Positions 34,986 through 42,712 of a stretch of 51,377 bases of DNA are shown here, piece after piece; position 1 is the first letter of the stretch; every line of letters starts with the position of its first letter. The stretch comes from Pseudoflavonifractor phocaeensis (GTDB lineage: Bacteria; Bacillota; Clostridia; Oscillospirales; Oscillospiraceae): the NCBI RefSeq assembly GCF_016901735.1, contig NZ_JACLZC010000015.1, positions 1 to 51,377 of the forward strand, written 5' to 3'. Below the pieces are notes generated by a model that had not been told where the DNA came from, made no database searches, and worked only from the letters and a program-made list of their open reading frames with translations. Both the position numbers and the translations under genes were made by a program.

Positions 34986-35957
34986 TTATTTCACCATGGC
35001 GCTGACGCTGGCGATCTGCGCCTCGGCCTGAGCCATGATCTCGTCGATGATCTCCTGACAGGACTTGACGTTGTGGATCAGGCCCACGGTCTGCCCAACG
35101 GGGAAGAGGCCCTTCTCCACTTCGCCGCTCTGGTAGGCGGCCTTGCTGTTTTTGCCGGAGATGACCGCCATCAGCTCCTGGAGAGTGGCGCCTTTGCGCT
35201 CCATCTCCAGGCACGCCTGGGCGCTGGCGGTGTTGGCCACCCGCACCATGTTGCGGATGCTCCGCTGGCAGGTAATGGTGTCTCCCTCGCTGTGGTCCAC
35301 GATCCACTGCTTGTGGGCGGCGCTGATGACCGCCTCCGTGCTGGCCACAAAGCGGGTACCCATGACCACGCCGGCACAGCCCAGACCCAGCGCGCCGGCC
35401 AGCCCGTAGCCGTCGGCCACGCCGCCGCCCAGCATAACGGGAATATTCAGCTCGTGAGAGACCCGGTCGGCCAGCACCATGCTGCTCAGCTCCCCCATAC
35501 CGGGGTGGCCGGCCACCTCATAGCCCACGATGGTCACCAGATCGGCTCCCACCGACTGGGCCTTTTTGGCGTGCTTCAAAGCCGCCATCTTGATAATCAG
35601 CTTCATCCCATACCCCTTGATGATGGGGGCGAAGGGGGTGGGGTTTCCTCCGGCCAGCTCAATGATGCCCACCCCCTCCTCGGCGCAGATGCGCAGATAA
35701 TCGGCGGTCTTGTCGCCGGGGTTTACGTCCGGCGGGATGGATACATTGACGGCAAAGGGCTTTTGGGTCAGCGCCTTCATCTGACGGACCGCCTGGCGGA
35801 AGTCCTCCAGCTCAGGATAAATGGTAACGTTAATGGTGCCCAGTCCGCCGGCGTTGGAGACGGCAGACGCCAGTTCCGGCGTTCCAAGATGCTGCATACC
35901 ACCCTGCATAATGGGGTGTTGAATGCCCAGCAGCTCCGTCATTTTTGTTTGGATCAT
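34986..35957 (-). CDS. Nitronate monooxygenase/FabK-like flavoprotein, copy 2
   Basis: A 323-residue protein of exactly the length of copy 1 at 23745. ATG 35957 has GGAGGAGG 10 bases upstream. It opens MIQTKMTELLGIQHPIMQGGMQ. FMN-site motifs are seen: SNAGGLGTIN, GYEVAGHPG, LGGGVADGYG, GVVMGTRFVAS. It is first in the leftward operon with an acyl-CoA dehydrogenase, a CoA-transferase and a permease. The same reasoning as for copy 1 favours an oxygen-independent redox step on a CoA thioester. Flavin-dependent nitronate oxidation remains the formal alternative. Confidence 0.85.
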   Translation of the reverse strand: MIQTKMTELLGIQHPIMQGGMQHLGTPELASAVSNAGGLGTINVTIYPELEDFRQAVRQMKALTQKPFAVNVSIPPDVNPGDKTADYLRICAEEGVGIIELAGGNPTPFAPIIKGYGMKLIIKMAALKHAKKAQSVGADLVTIVGYEVAGHPGMGELSSMVLADRVSHELNIPVMLGGGVADGYGLAGALGLGCAGVVMGTRFVASTEAVISAAHKQWIVDHSEGDTITCQRSIRNMVRVANTASAQACLEMERKGATLQELMAVISGKNSKAAYQSGEVEKGLFPVGQTVGLIHNVKSCQEIIDEIMAQAEAQIASVSAMVK

Positions 35958-36008
35958 ACGTAGGGTACCTCCTCCAAATAAATCGCGGCGAGCGAATCTT
36001 ACGAGTGT

Positions 36009-36037
36009 ATTGTAAATTTGGGTGGCGCTTCCCACAA
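36009..36037 (-). promoter_or_regulatory. Promoter of the leftward flavoprotein-dehydrogenase-CoA-transferase-permease operon
   Basis: Minus-strand -35 TTGTGG (36032-36037), 17 bases, -10 TACAAT (36009-36014). A dyad TTGTATACAA-like sequence at about 36042-36051 directly upstream may be an operator. Confidence 0.6.
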
Positions 36038-36235
36038 CGTGATTGTATACAAAAAGAGCCCGGTTTCATTTGCCTAAACCTGTGCATATCAACCATGTTC
36101 GTTCCGTGTGGGTTTGCATCACGGAAAACCAGACGCCGGCCCGTATTTTTGTAGCTTCTGACGGTGCAGATCAGCCGCCCTTGGGGTATAGTAATGCTGC
36201 TAAAACCATTCGCTGACAGAAAGGAAGAGACAACC

Positions 36236-37048
36236 ATGAAATATGACGCACAGCTGGTCACGGTCACAACAGAACACCATATCGCCACCTTGACGCTGAA
36301 CGATCCCCCAAAGATGAACGCCCTGTCCATCCCCATGGCCCAGGCGCTGACCGCCGCGCTCCGGCAGGTCTGGCGGGACCCGGAGGTGCGGGTGGTGGTG
36401 CTGCGGGGCGCGGGGGGCAAATTCTGCGCCGGCGGCGACCTCACCTCCATGAAACGGCGTGTGGACGCCTATCGGGAGGGACGGGAGCCGGAATCCGACA
36501 CCCGCGCCAATATGTGGTGTCTCAACCAGGTCATCCTCACCATCCGGGACCTTCCAAAGCCGGTCATCGCCTGGATCGAGGGGGCGGCCGCTGGCGGCGG
36601 AATGAGTCTGGCCTTGGCCTGCGATTTCTCCCTGGCCGAGGAGGAGGCCAAAATGGTCTTTGCCTTTGCCGGCATCGCCCTGGCGCCCGACATGGGGGCT
36701 TCGGTGATGGCCCCGCCCCGGATCGGCTTCCCCCGTGCCACCGAGCTCTTCATGACCGGCCGCCGGTTCAGCGGCCGGGAGGCCGCCCAGTGGGGACTGA
36801 TTACAGCGGCTTACAGCGCCGAAGAATTGCCAGGCGCCGTGGCCGTACTGGCCCGGCGCCTGGCCGCCGGACCGGCCCAGACCTACGGGGAGATCAAGCG
36901 CCGGATGAATGAGACGGTATTTTCCGGCCTTTCCGCCGGGATGGCTCAGGAGGTGGAGGGCGCTGCCCGGCTCACCCGGACGGCGGACCACGCCGAGGCG
37001 GTGGACGCCTTTTTGGAAAAGCGCAGACCGGTATTCCATGGCCGGTAA
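36236..37048 (+). CDS. Crotonase-family enzyme, divergent active site
   Basis: A 270-residue crotonase starting at ATG 36236 (AAAGGAAGAGACAACC upstream). The oxyanion segments are FCAGGDL and AAAGGGMSLALACDF. The first catalytic Glu is Met123; the second region reads GIALAPDMGAS with Asp152. A charged insert (RRVDAYREGREPESDTR, about 74-90) precedes the substrate loop. The Asp-only active site suggests an isomerase or a special lyase rather than simple hydratase. It is divergent from the leftward operon at 35957 and stands alone, ended by a terminator. Confidence 0.88.
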   Translation: MKYDAQLVTVTTEHHIATLTLNDPPKMNALSIPMAQALTAALRQVWRDPEVRVVVLRGAGGKFCAGGDLTSMKRRVDAYREGREPESDTRANMWCLNQVILTIRDLPKPVIAWIEGAAAGGGMSLALACDFSLAEEEAKMVFAFAGIALAPDMGASVMAPPRIGFPRATELFMTGRRFSGREAAQWGLITAAYSAEELPGAVAVLARRLAAGPAQTYGEIKRRMNETVFSGLSAGMAQEVEGAARLTRTADHAEAVDAFLEKRRPVFHGR

Positions 37049-37068
37049 ACCTCCCCGCAAGCCCAAAA

Positions 37069-37116
37069 AAGCGTTGAAAGAGACGGCCCATTGCCCCATC
37101 CTTCAACGCTTCTTTG
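37069..37116 (+). terminator. Terminator after the crotonase gene
   Basis: Stem AAGCGTTGAA with TTCAACGCTT over a long loop, followed by CTTTG. Confidence 0.65.
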
Positions 37117-37403
37117 TGATACTCAGATTCAGTTTTTTCCAAAATACCCTTGCGCACGGACCGGTTTCAAAGCATGAATCGCAGCGCCGGGCGGCATCCT
37201 CCACCCGAACGGCGCGGATGGCGTTCCTTCTCTCACCAGTCCTCTGACCACCGGTATGATAAGATGAAAAACCAGGCGGGAGAGGCTCCATACCTCCTTT
37301 CCCGTCTGGTTTTTGTGCTCCCGCCCTGATCCGGCGGAAAAAGAATCCGGTCCCGGCGCGGCGTCCCGGCTATCATAAGAAAAACGCGAGAGGAGCGATG
37401 ATG
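37117..37403. other. Intergenic region with a second hairpin (37267-37314)
   Basis: No gene seen. A hairpin at 37267-37314 (AACCAG-CGGGA-AGG with CCT-TCCCG-CTGGTT, a few mismatches) ends in TTTTTG. It lies about 90 bases before the NADAR-macro start, so it could end read-through or act as a leader terminator. A possible -10 TATGAT lies near 37256. Confidence 0.45.
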
Positions 37404-38450
37404 ATGAGATACTATGAGACGCCCCGCATTTCCATTGACCGGTTTGTGGAGGAATATGAGTTCCTGAACAACTTTTATCCCTGCCGGATGGAGCTGGACA
37501 ACATCGTCTATCCCAACGCCGAGGCGGCTTATCAGGCCCAGAAATGTACCGATACGGAAGAAAAACGGGTCTTTTCCCAGCTGGACCCCATGGCCGCCAA
37601 GCGACGGGGCCGTGCCCTCTCTCCCCCGCCGGACTGGGACCGCGTCAGACGGAGGGCCATGGAGCGGGTATTGCGGGCAAAGTTTCTCCAGAACCCGGAA
37701 TTGGCGGCGGCTCTTTTGGATACCGGCGACCGTATGCTGCAAGAGGGGAACGGTTGGCATGATCTCTATTGGGGCGTGGACCTGAAAACCGGAGCGGGCG
37801 AAAACCATCTGGGCCTGCTCTTAATGGCCCTGCGGGCGGACCTGCGGGCGGGACGTCTCGTTCCGGCGGCCGCCAATCTCTACCACCGCGCCGCCTTTCC
37901 CGGTCTGCGGATCTGCCTGGAGGACAGGGACATCACCTGTTCAGACTGTGCCTGCATCGTCAACGCCGCCAACGAGACCTTGTTGGGCGGAAGCGGCGTG
38001 GACGGCGCCATCCACCGGGCGGCAGGGCCGGAGCTGCGGGCGGAATGCCGACTGCTGGGCGGGTGCCGCACCGGCGAGGCCAAGCTTACAAAGGGCTACC
38101 GGCTCAAAGCCGCCCACGTCATCCATACGGTGGGACCGGTCTACGGCGGTCCGGACGGCGACGAGGCCCTGTCCGCCTGCTACCAAAACGCCCTGGAGCT
38201 GGCGGCGGCGCATCACATCCCCACCATCGCCTTCCCCATCCTCTCGGCGGGAAAATTCGGCTATCCCCCCCAAAAGGCCGCGGAGATCGCCGTTGCCGCA
38301 GTCCGGCGCTGGCTGGAGGCACATCCGGAATCCCCCATGACCGTCACCTTTTCCTGCGTGCAGCCGGCCCTGTATGCCGCCATGGAAAAGACGCTGTCCC
38401 GCCTGGCCCGGCGCGGATCCTCCGCCCTCACATCAGACCCAGTCCCTTGA
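37404..38450 (+). CDS. NADAR-macrodomain fusion protein (ADP-ribose processing)
   Basis: A protein of about 348 residues. Three ATG codons in a row at 37398, 37401 and 37404 follow GAGAGGAG; the third has the best spacing. Residues about 1-150 are a NADAR (YbiA/DUF1768) domain: [55 protein letters not shown] and [13 protein letters not shown]. Residues about 160-335 are a MacroD-type macrodomain ([53 protein letters not shown]). Macrodomains of this class remove ADP-ribose from proteins or O-acetyl-ADP-ribose, and NADAR proteins have been described as ADP-ribosyl glycohydrolases acting on modified guanine. The fusion suggests reversal of ADP-ribosylation or NAD metabolite repair. Its 3' end overlaps the convergent gene by 23 bases. 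No toxin partner lies next to it. Confidence 0.9.
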   Translation: MRYYETPRISIDRFVEEYEFLNNFYPCRMELDNIVYPNAEAAYQAQKCTDTEEKRVFSQLDPMAAKRRGRALSPPPDWDRVRRRAMERVLRAKFLQNPELAAALLDTGDRMLQEGNGWHDLYWGVDLKTGAGENHLGLLLMALRADLRAGRLVPAAANLYHRAAFPGLRICLEDRDITCSDCACIVNAANETLLGGSGVDGAIHRAAGPELRAECRLLGGCRTGEAKLTKGYRLKAAHVIHTVGPVYGGPDGDEALSACYQNALELAAAHHIPTIAFPILSAGKFGYPPQKAAEIAVAAVRRWLEAHPESPMTVTFSCVQPALYAAMEKTLSRLARRGSSALTSDPVP

Positions 38451-39522
38451 CCACCAGCATGATAAAGTCCTGCACGTTGGTCACAATGGTGGTGGCCGAC
38501 AGGCTGCCCCGGTCCAGAAGCTTATTGACCACAAACTCATCCGCGTCCACCGTGTAGAGGAACACCGGCCGGACGGTCCCATCCTCCATGACCCGATAGG
38601 AGGGGGTCATATTGCCCGTGGCGATGGTGTGGAGCATGGTGGCCAGACAGATCACCGTGGTGGCCTTTTTCACCAGGCCCCGCATGGCGGTCTGGCCCTG
38701 GTAGGCGTCTCCGATCACCTCCGGCAGGGGGCCGTCGTCCCGGATGGAGCCGGTGAGGACCAGGGGGACGCCGTGCTTGACGCAGCTGTAAATGATGCCG
38801 TCCTGGATGTGATAATCCTGGATGAACCGGGGGATGGAGCCGCTGCGCCGCACCCGGTTGATGACGTCCAGGTGGTGATAATGTCCGTTGGGACAGGAAT
38901 GCTGGGTATAGATGTCCTGCCCCAGGGCGGTATGGAACATGGACCCCTCCAGATCGTGGGTGGCCAGGGCATTGCCCGCCATCAGACCGTCCACATAGCC
39001 GTTTTCCACCATGCACTGCATGGCCCGGCGGGCGTCGGCGTCAAAGGAAAAGGCGGGTCCCATCACCCACAAAATGTTTCCGTGCTCCTTCTCGTAGCGC
39101 AGAAGCTCAAAGAGCCGGTCGTAGTCCCGGGCGTAGGAGGTCTCCCGGCTGCGGCCCTGCCGGAACACGAATTGGTCGTCCGGCCGGGCGTCGGGCGCTT
39201 CAAAGCCCCTGGTGTGGAGGTAAATGCCCTCCTGTCCGTTCTCCGTCCGGCCCAGGATGACCTTGTCCCCTCCCTTCAGGTTCCGGTTTTCCACCACCCG
39301 CAGCACCCCGTCCTCTCCGATGACCACGCTGGCGTCCATACGGCTCTCGCGGGGCAGGACCCACTGTCCGTCGATCTTGAAGTATTCCGGATACATGGAG
39401 GTACTGTGGTAGCCCTCCGGCGCCACGCCAGGAAGGGTCACCCGTTCCCACTTGACCTCCGGCGCGTGGGCGAGCTCCGGGCTGGTGAAATCCGGCGCGT
39501 GATAGGCAGGAAGTGTAAACAT
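38428..39522 (-). CDS. Ornithine-cyclodeaminase-like protein (LOR/SDH, TIGR00300 type)
   Basis: A 364-residue protein (AAAGGAGATCATAT upstream). From about residue 150 it matches the archaeal-type ornithine cyclodeaminase / ArgZ-AgrE C-terminal family: [76 protein letters not shown]. That family binds NAD and converts ornithine to proline and ammonia. It lies 18 bases downstream of a YtcJ-like amidohydrolase in one operon, with peptidase and carrier genes divergent, so a role in amino-acid or amide breakdown is plausible. The family call is from motif recall; the substrate is not proven. Confidence 0.72.
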   Translation of the reverse strand: MFTLPAYHAPDFTSPELAHAPEVKWERVTLPGVAPEGYHSTSMYPEYFKIDGQWVLPRESRMDASVVIGEDGVLRVVENRNLKGGDKVILGRTENGQEGIYLHTRGFEAPDARPDDQFVFRQGRSRETSYARDYDRLFELLRYEKEHGNILWVMGPAFSFDADARRAMQCMVENGYVDGLMAGNALATHDLEGSMFHTALGQDIYTQHSCPNGHYHHLDVINRVRRSGSIPRFIQDYHIQDGIIYSCVKHGVPLVLTGSIRDDGPLPEVIGDAYQGQTAMRGLVKKATTVICLATMLHTIATGNMTPSYRVMEDGTVRPVFLYTVDADEFVVNKLLDRGSLSATTIVTNVQDFIMLVVKGLGLM

Positions 39523-39540
39523 ATATGATCTCCTTTACTG

Positions 39541-41163
39541 TTATTTTTGTGCCGCTTCGGCCCGCTGATAGACGCGGTCGCCGTTGATGTAGGTCTCCTC
39601 CACCCGGATCTGCTCCAGCGTTTCCGGGTCTGCCGTCAGGATGTCTCCGCTGAGCACCAAAAAGTCCCCGAAATATCCGGGCGCCAGCACTCCCCGCCGG
39701 GGGAAGCCCGCCGCCGCCGCGGCCTCCCTGGTGTAAAGCCGGATGGCGGTTTCCATGTCCACGGCCTCGTCCAGGCCGCAGTCGGTGCCGTCATAGGCCC
39801 GCCGGGTAACCGCCAGCTTCAGGCCCGGAATGGGATCGGAGGGCGTCGCCCAGAAGGTGGCGGGCGCGTCGGTAGAAAAGGCCACCGGAACGCCGGCCTT
39901 CCGCCACTGGCGGATGGGATAACACTGCCGGGTGCGCTCCGGCCCCAGGTTGTCCACATAGCTCTTGGACTCGGCGTAGAGGAACACCGGCTGGGTGACA
40001 AAGGGAATCCCCTTCGCCGCCGCCTTTTCCACACTGTCCCGGCTGGGCTTGGTGGCGTGCTCGATCCGCACATAGGGAATACCGGCCGGGGTCCAGGGCG
40101 TCTCCCCACAGACCCGGTCTACCATCCGGGCAATGGCCCGGGCGCCCATGGCGTGGAGGGAGAGCTGACAGCCGTGGGCCTTACAGAAGGACACGGCGGA
40201 GTCCAGCAGCCGGTCGTCACAGACGGAAATGCCGTACGCCTCCTCCGAACCCTCGTAGGGCGCGTCCATCCAGGCGGTACGCCCCGAAACGCTGCCGTCG
40301 CTGATGAGCTTTAAGCCGGCGGTGAAAATCTGCCTGTCCCGTTGGGCTCTGGCCCCATCCCAGACAAATCCGGGCGCTTGGGAAAAAAAGTCCCACATAT
40401 AGTAGAGGCCCGCCTGCTGCCGAAACCCTTTGGCCGCCGCCTTTTCATAGATGGGAAAGCAGTCCTTTCCGTCCAGCGTCCCCATATCGCATACGGCGGT
40501 GACGCCCTGGGCGGAGAGCACCTTCCCCAGCTCCACCAGGTTGTCCACCTGCGCTTCCTCATCCAGCACCGGCAGCAAAGGCGCGATCAGATTCCGGGCG
40601 TTTTCCTTCAAAACGCCGGTGGGCTCGCCGGTCTCGTCCCGCTCGATCTCACCCCCCTGGGGGTCTGGCGTATTGCGGTCGATGCCGGCCAGCCGGAGGG
40701 CCATGCTGTTGACGCAGCGGATATGGGCGCAGGTGCGCAGGATGGATACCGGCGCGTCGCTGCATCCCCGGTCCAGGTCGTAACGGGTCAGGGGCCGCTG
40801 CTCCGCAAAGGAGTGCTCGTCATAGCCCCAGCCCTCGATCCACTGCCCCGGCTGCTGGACGGCCCGCCGGTTGCGGATGGCCTGTACCAGGTCCTCGATG
40901 GAGCATATCTCAGGGGGCATGGCGGTAATCTGCTTGCGAAAGTCCGCCAGCATGACCGGGTGCATATGGGCGTCCACAAAGCCGGGGATCACCCGCCGGC
41001 CCTTCAGGTCCACCGCTTCCCCCTCCACGGGCGGCATCTCCCGCCGCGGCCCCACCCACTGGATGACCCCGTCCTTCAAAATCATGCAGTCGGCATATGG
41101 CCGGGCGTCGTCGGCGGTAAAAATATCGCAGTGGTAGAAAATACGGAAATGCGCATCGTTCAT
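39541..41163 (-). CDS. YtcJ-like metal-dependent amidohydrolase
   Basis: A 540-residue amidohydrolase-3 family protein (GGGGAGGAGACTGGC upstream). The N-terminal beta strands are followed by the metal site GFVDAHMHPV (HxH at about 66-68). Other motifs are GWGYDEHSF, AVCDMGTLDG, LSLHAMGARAI (His ligand), YVRIEHATKPS and the late Asp in FSTDAPATF. No signal peptide is seen. YtcJ-like enzymes hydrolyse N-acyl or cyclic amide bonds. It is transcribed from a near-consensus promoter with a structured leader and is followed closely by the ornithine-cyclodeaminase-like gene. Confidence 0.88.
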   Translation of the reverse strand: MNDAHFRIFYHCDIFTADDARPYADCMILKDGVIQWVGPRREMPPVEGEAVDLKGRRVIPGFVDAHMHPVMLADFRKQITAMPPEICSIEDLVQAIRNRRAVQQPGQWIEGWGYDEHSFAEQRPLTRYDLDRGCSDAPVSILRTCAHIRCVNSMALRLAGIDRNTPDPQGGEIERDETGEPTGVLKENARNLIAPLLPVLDEEAQVDNLVELGKVLSAQGVTAVCDMGTLDGKDCFPIYEKAAAKGFRQQAGLYYMWDFFSQAPGFVWDGARAQRDRQIFTAGLKLISDGSVSGRTAWMDAPYEGSEEAYGISVCDDRLLDSAVSFCKAHGCQLSLHAMGARAIARMVDRVCGETPWTPAGIPYVRIEHATKPSRDSVEKAAAKGIPFVTQPVFLYAESKSYVDNLGPERTRQCYPIRQWRKAGVPVAFSTDAPATFWATPSDPIPGLKLAVTRRAYDGTDCGLDEAVDMETAIRLYTREAAAAAGFPRRGVLAPGYFGDFLVLSGDILTADPETLEQIRVEETYINGDRVYQRAEAAQK

Positions 41164-41242
41164 GCCAGTCTCCTCCCCTTCTCATGGCGCGTACAGAAAA
41201 GACCCCCAAGGACTTTCGCCCCTGAGAGTCCACACCGTCTGT
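41164..41242 (-). promoter_or_regulatory. Possible structured leader RNA of the amidohydrolase operon
   Basis: The roughly 75-base leader between the promoter (41248) and start codon can fold as a closed element. ACAGAC pairs with GUC...UCUGU, with an internal loop, then GGACU pairs with AGUCC around a 12-base loop. I do not recognise a known riboswitch class. Confidence 0.4.
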
Positions 41243-41247
41243 AATTA

Positions 41248-41276
41248 AGTATAGTTCTCCAAAAAAGATTTGTCAA
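41248..41276 (-). promoter_or_regulatory. Near-consensus promoter of the amidohydrolase operon
   Basis: Minus-strand -35 TTGACA (41271-41276), 17 bases, -10 TATACT (41248-41253). One of the strongest promoters in the window. Confidence 0.85.
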
Positions 41277-41312
41277 TCGGCGTCTTTTTTCAATGATTTT
41301 CCACAAAATGTA

Positions 41313-41342
41313 TTGACAAGAAAAAAGAAGTGGTTTTATAAC
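41313..41342 (+). promoter_or_regulatory. Promoter of the M20 amidohydrolase-carrier operon
   Basis: -35 TTGACA (41313-41318), 18 bases to TATAAC (41337-41342), or 17 bases to TTATAA. The leader is about 105 bases and contains a terminator-like hairpin. Confidence 0.75.
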
Positions 41343-41384
41343 GAATATGTGCGTATAATTATACAACCCGGAAATCACGGAGAG

Positions 41385-41412
41385 GCTGGGAGCAAACGCT
41401 CTCGGCTTTTTT
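41385..41412 (+). terminator. Leader terminator (attenuator candidate)
   Basis: Nine-pair stem (41385-41393 with 41398-41406, two G-U pairs), loop AAAC, then TTTTTT. It lies between the promoter at 41313 and the start codon at 41456. GAGAG upstream (41379-41383) could pair with the right arm CTCTC instead, giving an alternative fold. Confidence 0.65.
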
Positions 41413-41455
41413 CTATCAAAGGCCGCCCTCAGGCGCGTCGGGAAGGAGCAGCAAC

Positions 41456-42709
41456 ATGAGCATGGCAGAAGAAATACGCAGGCGGGCGGAGGAGCTGTGG
41501 CCAACCATCGTACAAGACCGCAGATACCTGCACCAAATACCGGAAATCGGTATGGATTTGCCCCAGACATGCGCCTACCTCAAGAAGCGCCTGGATGAGA
41601 TGGGCATTCCCTGGCAGGTCTGCGGGGGACCCCTGCCCCCGCAGATGACGGCGGATTACATGGCGGCCGGCTTTCCGGAAATGAAGCGGGCGGAGGGGAT
41701 CACCGCCCTGATCGGCAGCGGCGCGCCCTGCATCCTCCTCCGGGCGGATATGGACGCCCTGCCCATCCGGGAGGAAAACGACTTACTCTTCCGCGCCCAA
41801 AACGGATATGGACATATGTGCGGGCACGACAGCCACGCGGCCATGCTGCTGGGCGCAGCGCAGATCCTGAAGGAGCGGGAGGACCGCCTCCCCGGCACCG
41901 TCAAGCTGCTCTTCCAGCCCGGCGAGGAGACCGGCGCGGGCGCACGGATGATGGTGGACTGCGGCGCGCTGGAAAATCCCAAGGTAGACGCCGCCTTCGC
42001 CCTCCACGTCCAGCCCCTGGAGGAAGCGGGGCGGCTCAGATACAGCATGGGGGTCACCTCCGCCTCTCTGGACACCTACATCATAAAAATCAAGGGCAAA
42101 GGGGGCCACAGCTCCATACCTCAGTGCTGTATCGACCCGCTGATGATTGCAAATCAGGTCTATCAGGCGGTCAACCTCCTGGTGGGCCGGGAGACCAATC
42201 CCGCCGCCATGGTGGCGCTGACCTGCGGCGTCATGCGGGGCGGCAGCGCGGTGAACATCATCCCCGACCAGGCCGAGCTGCACATCGGCGTGCGCACCCT
42301 GGACATGGGGGCGGCGGAGCATCTGGCCAGGCGTATCCCGGAGCTGACGGAGCATTACGTCCGGGCCTGGCGGGGCGATGTACGGATCACCGAATTCCAC
42401 ACCCCCTGTACCTACAGCCGGGAACCCCTGTGCCGGGAGCTGGCGGAGGCGCTGGGCCAGATCGTGGGTCCGGAGCGAATGGCGGTCATCCCGCCCATGA
42501 CGGGTACCGAGGATTTCGGATACATCACCCGGGAGGTGCCGGGGATGTTCTGCTTCCTGGGGGCGGGGGCCCCGGGCAGTCCGCCGCTGCACAGCCCCAA
42601 TATGGTGCTGGACGAGCGGGTCCTTTCCCTGGGCGCCGCGCTCTATGCCAATGCAGCCGCTGCCTGGCTGGCCCGCAGGCAAAATTCAGGAGAGGAAGAA
42701 GGAACATAA
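41456..42709 (+). CDS. M20 family metallo-amidohydrolase/aminoacylase
   Basis: A 417-residue M20D-type enzyme (GGAAGGAGCAGCAAC upstream; a second ATG at 41462). Motifs in order: LHQIPEIGMDLPQT, LLRADMDALPI, GHMCGHDSHAAMLLGAA, FQPGEETGAGA, ALHVQPL, and late GTEDFGYI. These give the metal-binding Cys/His/Glu set of the hippurate-hydrolase / IAA-amino-acid-hydrolase group. It hydrolyses N-acyl amino acids or similar amides in the cytoplasm. It is followed three bases later by a carrier gene, so import of an amide and its hydrolysis are probably coupled. Expression passes through a leader terminator. Confidence 0.92.
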   Translation: MSMAEEIRRRAEELWPTIVQDRRYLHQIPEIGMDLPQTCAYLKKRLDEMGIPWQVCGGPLPPQMTADYMAAGFPEMKRAEGITALIGSGAPCILLRADMDALPIREENDLLFRAQNGYGHMCGHDSHAAMLLGAAQILKEREDRLPGTVKLLFQPGEETGAGARMMVDCGALENPKVDAAFALHVQPLEEAGRLRYSMGVTSASLDTYIIKIKGKGGHSSIPQCCIDPLMIANQVYQAVNLLVGRETNPAAMVALTCGVMRGGSAVNIIPDQAELHIGVRTLDMGAAEHLARRIPELTEHYVRAWRGDVRITEFHTPCTYSREPLCRELAEALGQIVGPERMAVIPPMTGTEDFGYITREVPGMFCFLGAGAPGSPPLHSPNMVLDERVLSLGAALYANAAAAWLARRQNSGEEEGT

Positions 42710-42712
42710 CCC

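Noticed and set aside
37261..37325. 21-codon frame [12 protein letters not shown]... before the NADAR-macro gene
   Set aside because: No ribosome site, and the frame lies in a terminator-like hairpin.
41195..41235. ACUCUCAGG string in the amidohydrolase leader, similar to a part of the glycine riboswitch
   Set aside because: The rest of the glycine aptamer is missing because the transcript begins only a few bases upstream.
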